Shown here in pieces: positions 7,364 to 8,960 of a stretch of DNA of 8,960 nt; within the stretch, counting starts at the first letter, position 1; each line of letters starts with the position of its first letter. The translations under genes were made by a program, and so were the position numbers. Origin of the DNA: an uncultured Clostridia bacterium (GTDB lineage Bacteria; Bacillota; Clostridia; Oscillospirales; Ruminococcaceae); the NCBI GenBank assembly GCA_947427325.1, contig CANEHP010000090.1, positions 1 through 8,960 on the forward strand. Direction: 5' to 3'. The notes beneath the pieces were generated by a model. That model did not search any database and was not told where the DNA came from. It worked only from the letters and a program-made list of their open reading frames with translations.

Positions 7364-7414
7364 GGCAGCACCGCACAAAGACGTTAGGCGGTCATTGTGC
7401 GGTGCTGGCTTAAA
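7359..7414 (-). terminator. Large GC-rich hairpin between esterase and GH5
   Basis: AGCACCGCACAA (7367-7378) and TTGTGCGGTGCT (7395-7406) are exact complements. One more pair (7366/7407), a mismatch, and six more pairs (7359-7364 with 7409-7414) extend the stem. GAC/GTC (7380-7382 and 7391-7393) can pair inside the loop. It lies about 50 bases after the esterase stop on the minus strand. It is probably the esterase transcript's terminator or an mRNA-stabilising hairpin, and may be a dispersed element. Confidence 0.65.
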
Positions 7415-7422
7415 TAATTATT

Positions 7423-7467
7423 TTCCTCTTTCCGCAGTCTGAGGTTAGCAGTCTGAGGTTATTATAT
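7423..7467. repeat. Direct repeat copy B with internal 14-base tandem duplication, overlapping the esterase stop
   Basis: The 25 bases 7423-7447 match copy A at 7217-7241 with one mismatch, offset 206. GCAGTCTGAGGTTA is then repeated at once (7434-7447 and 7448-7461), and the esterase stop codon begins right beside the second unit (7462-7464). Removing one 14-base unit makes this block collinear with copy A over about 31 bases. Confidence 0.9.
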
Positions 7468-8271
7468 TTTCATATATTTTTCCAAAAACCTCAAAGACAT
7501 ATTTATCCACTGCTTGCAGTTATCATTGTGAAAATATTCGTTCCAACCTGTGTTTTTCGAGCAGTCGGAAAGCCCGTGAGGTCCTTCGTCAAACATATGC
7601 AGCTCGCAGGGCACTTTATTGGAAACGCAGGCCTTTGCGAAAACAAGGCTGTTATGCGCCGAAACGCAATCATCATTAGCGGTGCACCATACAAAGCAGG
7701 GCGGAGTTTTGGGAGTTACTCTGTTCTCTAAAGAAAGCTTGGAAAGCTGAGAAGATGTAGGCTCTTCGCCTAAAAGCACATCAAAACTGCCCTTATGGGG
7801 AGAGGTTATTCCGCTGATAACAGGGTAATTTAGGACTGCCGCATTAGGACGGATATCTGTCGGTTCACAGCCCACAGCATTAACGACAGAAGCGTCGCCC
7901 CACATAGTGGCAAGACAGCCTGCCAGATGACCTCCTGCGCTTGCGCCCCAAACTGCGATTTTGTCGGGATCGATGTTAAACTCCTCCGCTCTCGCTCTGA
8001 TCTTGTACATTGCATAAGCGGCGTTTATAATAGATGCGGGGAATTTTCTGTTGCAGGAATAGTACAATATAAAGGCGTTATATCCCTCTGCAAGATAGCG
8101 CATGGCGATTGGCTCTGCTTCACGTTCCGAGCAAAATGTATAGCCGCCGCCGGGAAAAATTAGAATAGCGGGACGAGCGTTTCCAAAGGGGATGCTCTCG
8201 ACTTTGTCTAAAAGATAAGCTTTTAACAATGCGGTTTTTTCGTTGTTAAGGTAAAATACTTTATTTTTCAT
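7462..8271 (-). CDS. Alpha/beta-hydrolase, probable carbohydrate acetyl esterase
   Basis: A 269-residue serine hydrolase of the lipase/BD-FAE-like group, close to acetyl-xylan esterases of gut Clostridia and Bacteroides. PGGGY at 40-44 is the oxyanion-hole loop (HGGG type). The nucleophile is Ser111 in GASAG (109-113), the acid is Asp200 in TANDDCV (Asp201 the alternative), and the base is His232 in EGPHGLS. The triad is complete and the length is normal. No signal peptide is seen, so it acts in the cytoplasm, probably removing O-acetyl groups from imported oligosaccharides so that the glycosidases can proceed. Acetylated galactose of xyloglucan or acetylated xylose would fit. It is encoded just before GH5 on the same strand, but 257 bases and two hairpins separate it from that gene's upstream ATG. 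The Shine-Dalgarno is weak (AGAGAAG). Substrate is inferred from family and neighbours. Confidence 0.88.
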   Translation of the reverse strand: MKNKVFYLNNEKTALLKAYLLDKVESIPFGNARPAILIFPGGGYTFCSEREAEPIAMRYLAEGYNAFILYYSCNRKFPASIINAAYAMYKIRARAEEFNIDPDKIAVWGASAGGHLAGCLATMWGDASVVNAVGCEPTDIRPNAAVLNYPVISGITSPHKGSFDVLLGEEPTSSQLSKLSLENRVTPKTPPCFVWCTANDDCVSAHNSLVFAKACVSNKVPCELHMFDEGPHGLSDCSKNTGWNEYFHNDNCKQWINMSLRFLEKYMKI

Positions 8272-8417
8272 GTTTCTGCTTCTCTTTCTTTATTTGTATC
8301 AAACCCTGTCTTTGCAAAATATTTCACGCATCTTTTCAAAGTCACAAGGAAAACTTTGCCTTGCCCTAAACAAAGCTTGCTCGAAAATCTACGCAAAAAT
8401 ATTGAAAAGGCGGGTTC
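8272..8417. other. Gap between thioesterase and esterase, no clear features
   Basis: The 146 bases hold only a weak inverted repeat (CAAGG/CCTTG near 8345-8365) and no consensus promoter on the minus strand. I see no small gene. Whether the esterase is read from the thioesterase promoter or has its own is undecided. Confidence 0.4.
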
Positions 8418-8807
8418 TTAAATTTTGCTTAGTTTACTTTTTGTCTTATCCATAAATTTTTCCGCAGAAATGATAAACCGTTCATGTGTTCCTTCGCCAA
8501 TCAAGCCCGCACTGTCCCTTGCCGTTACCCTAAACACAAGCCTTCTGCCGTCAATTTCAACAAGCTCGCTTTCACAGCTAACGGTACAGCCTATCGGAGT
8601 TGCGCTTAAATGCTTTATATTAAGTAATGTACCAACAGTAGCTTCTCCCTCGCTCAGATAAGGTGAAACGCTGTTCATAGCGGTATTTTCCATTAAAGCC
8701 GCCATAGCGGGAGTAGCATAAACCTCTAATGTGCCACTGCCGTAAAAAACGGCGGTATCCTTTTCGGTAACTGTGATTACGGCAGTGTTTTTCATTCCTG
8801 TTTCCAT
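8418..8807 (-). CDS. Hotdog-fold thioesterase, FlK-like
   Basis: A 129-residue single-domain acyl-CoA thioesterase of the FlK (fluoroacetyl-CoA thioesterase) group. It hydrolyses a short acyl-CoA or acyl-thioester in the cytoplasm. The residues aligned with the FlK triad Thr42-Glu50-His76 (from memory) are Thr32 (ATPAM), Glu40 (MENTA) and His66 (IKHLSATP), all offset by exactly 10. TVGTLLNIKHL, the DGRRL turn (86-90) and the end EGTHERFII (105-113) are typical of these proteins. Most gut relatives are unlinked to fluoroacetate, and the true substrate is unknown. The ATG at 8807 has AGAGG 7 to 8 bases upstream; the ATG at 8795 would have its AGGA touching the start. It has its own strong promoter and no obvious link to the polysaccharide genes downstream. 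Confidence 0.85.
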   Translation of the reverse strand: METGMKNTAVITVTEKDTAVFYGSGTLEVYATPAMAALMENTAMNSVSPYLSEGEATVGTLLNIKHLSATPIGCTVSCESELVEIDGRRLVFRVTARDSAGLIGEGTHERFIISAEKFMDKTKSKLSKI

Positions 8808-8841
8808 TTTACAGCCTCTCGTTGAAACCTATATTCATTAT

Positions 8842-8870
8842 ATTATACAGTTTGGGGAGGGATTTGTCAA
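8842..8870 (-). promoter_or_regulatory. Consensus sigma-A promoter of the thioesterase
   Basis: On the minus strand a perfect -35 TTGACA (8870-8865) is separated by 17 bases from a perfect -10 TATAAT (8847-8842). The start codon at 8807 lies 34 bases past the -10, which leaves a leader of about 25-30 bases. All twelve hexamer bases and the spacing match consensus, so strong, largely constitutive expression is expected. Confidence 0.85.
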
Positions 8871-8960
8871 TATTTAATATTATTTCTAACTTAAAAACAT
8901 TCCTTGCGTAAATTCTCAAAGTAAATGCAACAGTGCAATTTAGCGGTAGCACTTACTATG

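Noticed and set aside
7217..7461. CRISPR array or transposon with target-site duplication
   Set aside because: Only two or three copies with irregular spacing (206 and 14 bases) and no spacer pattern, cas gene, transposase or terminal inverted repeats; a 25-base imperfect repeat is also long for a target-site duplication.
7205..7461. Riboswitch or cre (CcpA) site in the GH5 leader
   Set aside because: I found no conserved riboswitch core and no match to the cre consensus by eye.

Overview
The window looks like chromosomal DNA of a low-to-moderate GC, anaerobic Gram-positive gut or rumen bacterium, most like the Clostridia (Oscillospiraceae/Ruminococcaceae type). This is inferred from the gene families, purine-rich AAAGGA/GGAGG ribosome binding sites, a consensus sigma-A promoter, a lipoprotein-type exported glycosidase and a PdaB-like polysaccharide deacetylase. 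No rRNA, tRNA, CRISPR array, integrase or transposase gene is visible.

Layout: bases 1-46 hold a terminator-like hairpin from whatever lies upstream. A membrane-anchored polysaccharide deacetylase (143-1489, +) follows. It converges on a minus-strand block, and the intergenic space between them (1490-1681) is crowded with palindromes, including a perfect 21-bp inverted repeat. Reading the minus strand in transcription order, the block holds a FlK-type hotdog thioesterase (8807-8418) behind a perfect TTGACA-17-TATAAT promoter, an alpha/beta-hydrolase of the acetyl-xylan-esterase type (8271-7462), a structured spacer, a GH5 lipoprotein glycanase (start 7162, end 5939), a GH95 enzyme (5909-3690) and a GH31 enzyme (3649-1682). 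The last three are 29 and 40 bases apart and are very probably one operon.

Working together: GH5 (endo-beta-1,4-glucanase/xyloglucanase type, at the cell surface), GH95 (alpha-L-fucosidase or alpha-L-galactosidase), GH31 (alpha-xylosidase or alpha-glucosidase) and a carbohydrate-esterase-like hydrolase form the set expected for degrading fucosylated, O-acetylated xyloglucan. The endo-enzyme carries a lipoprotein signal peptide, while the exo-enzymes and esterase have none. This suggests cutting outside, import of oligosaccharides, and debranching inside; the transporter is not in this window. The substrate is an inference from the combination of families.

The points most worth a second look are: (i) the spacer between the esterase and GH5, which carries a near-repeat of the esterase 3' end 206 bases away, a tandem 14-base duplication at the stop codon, two overlapping hairpins and a 10-base tandem repeat; (ii) a Thr in the GH95 active site where classical fucosidases have His, which may point to alpha-L-galactosidase activity; and (iii) a deacetylase whose metal-site Asp is replaced by Cys. 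I see no convincing wholly new system; the content is a carbohydrate-degradation locus with an unusual regulatory or recombinational spacer.
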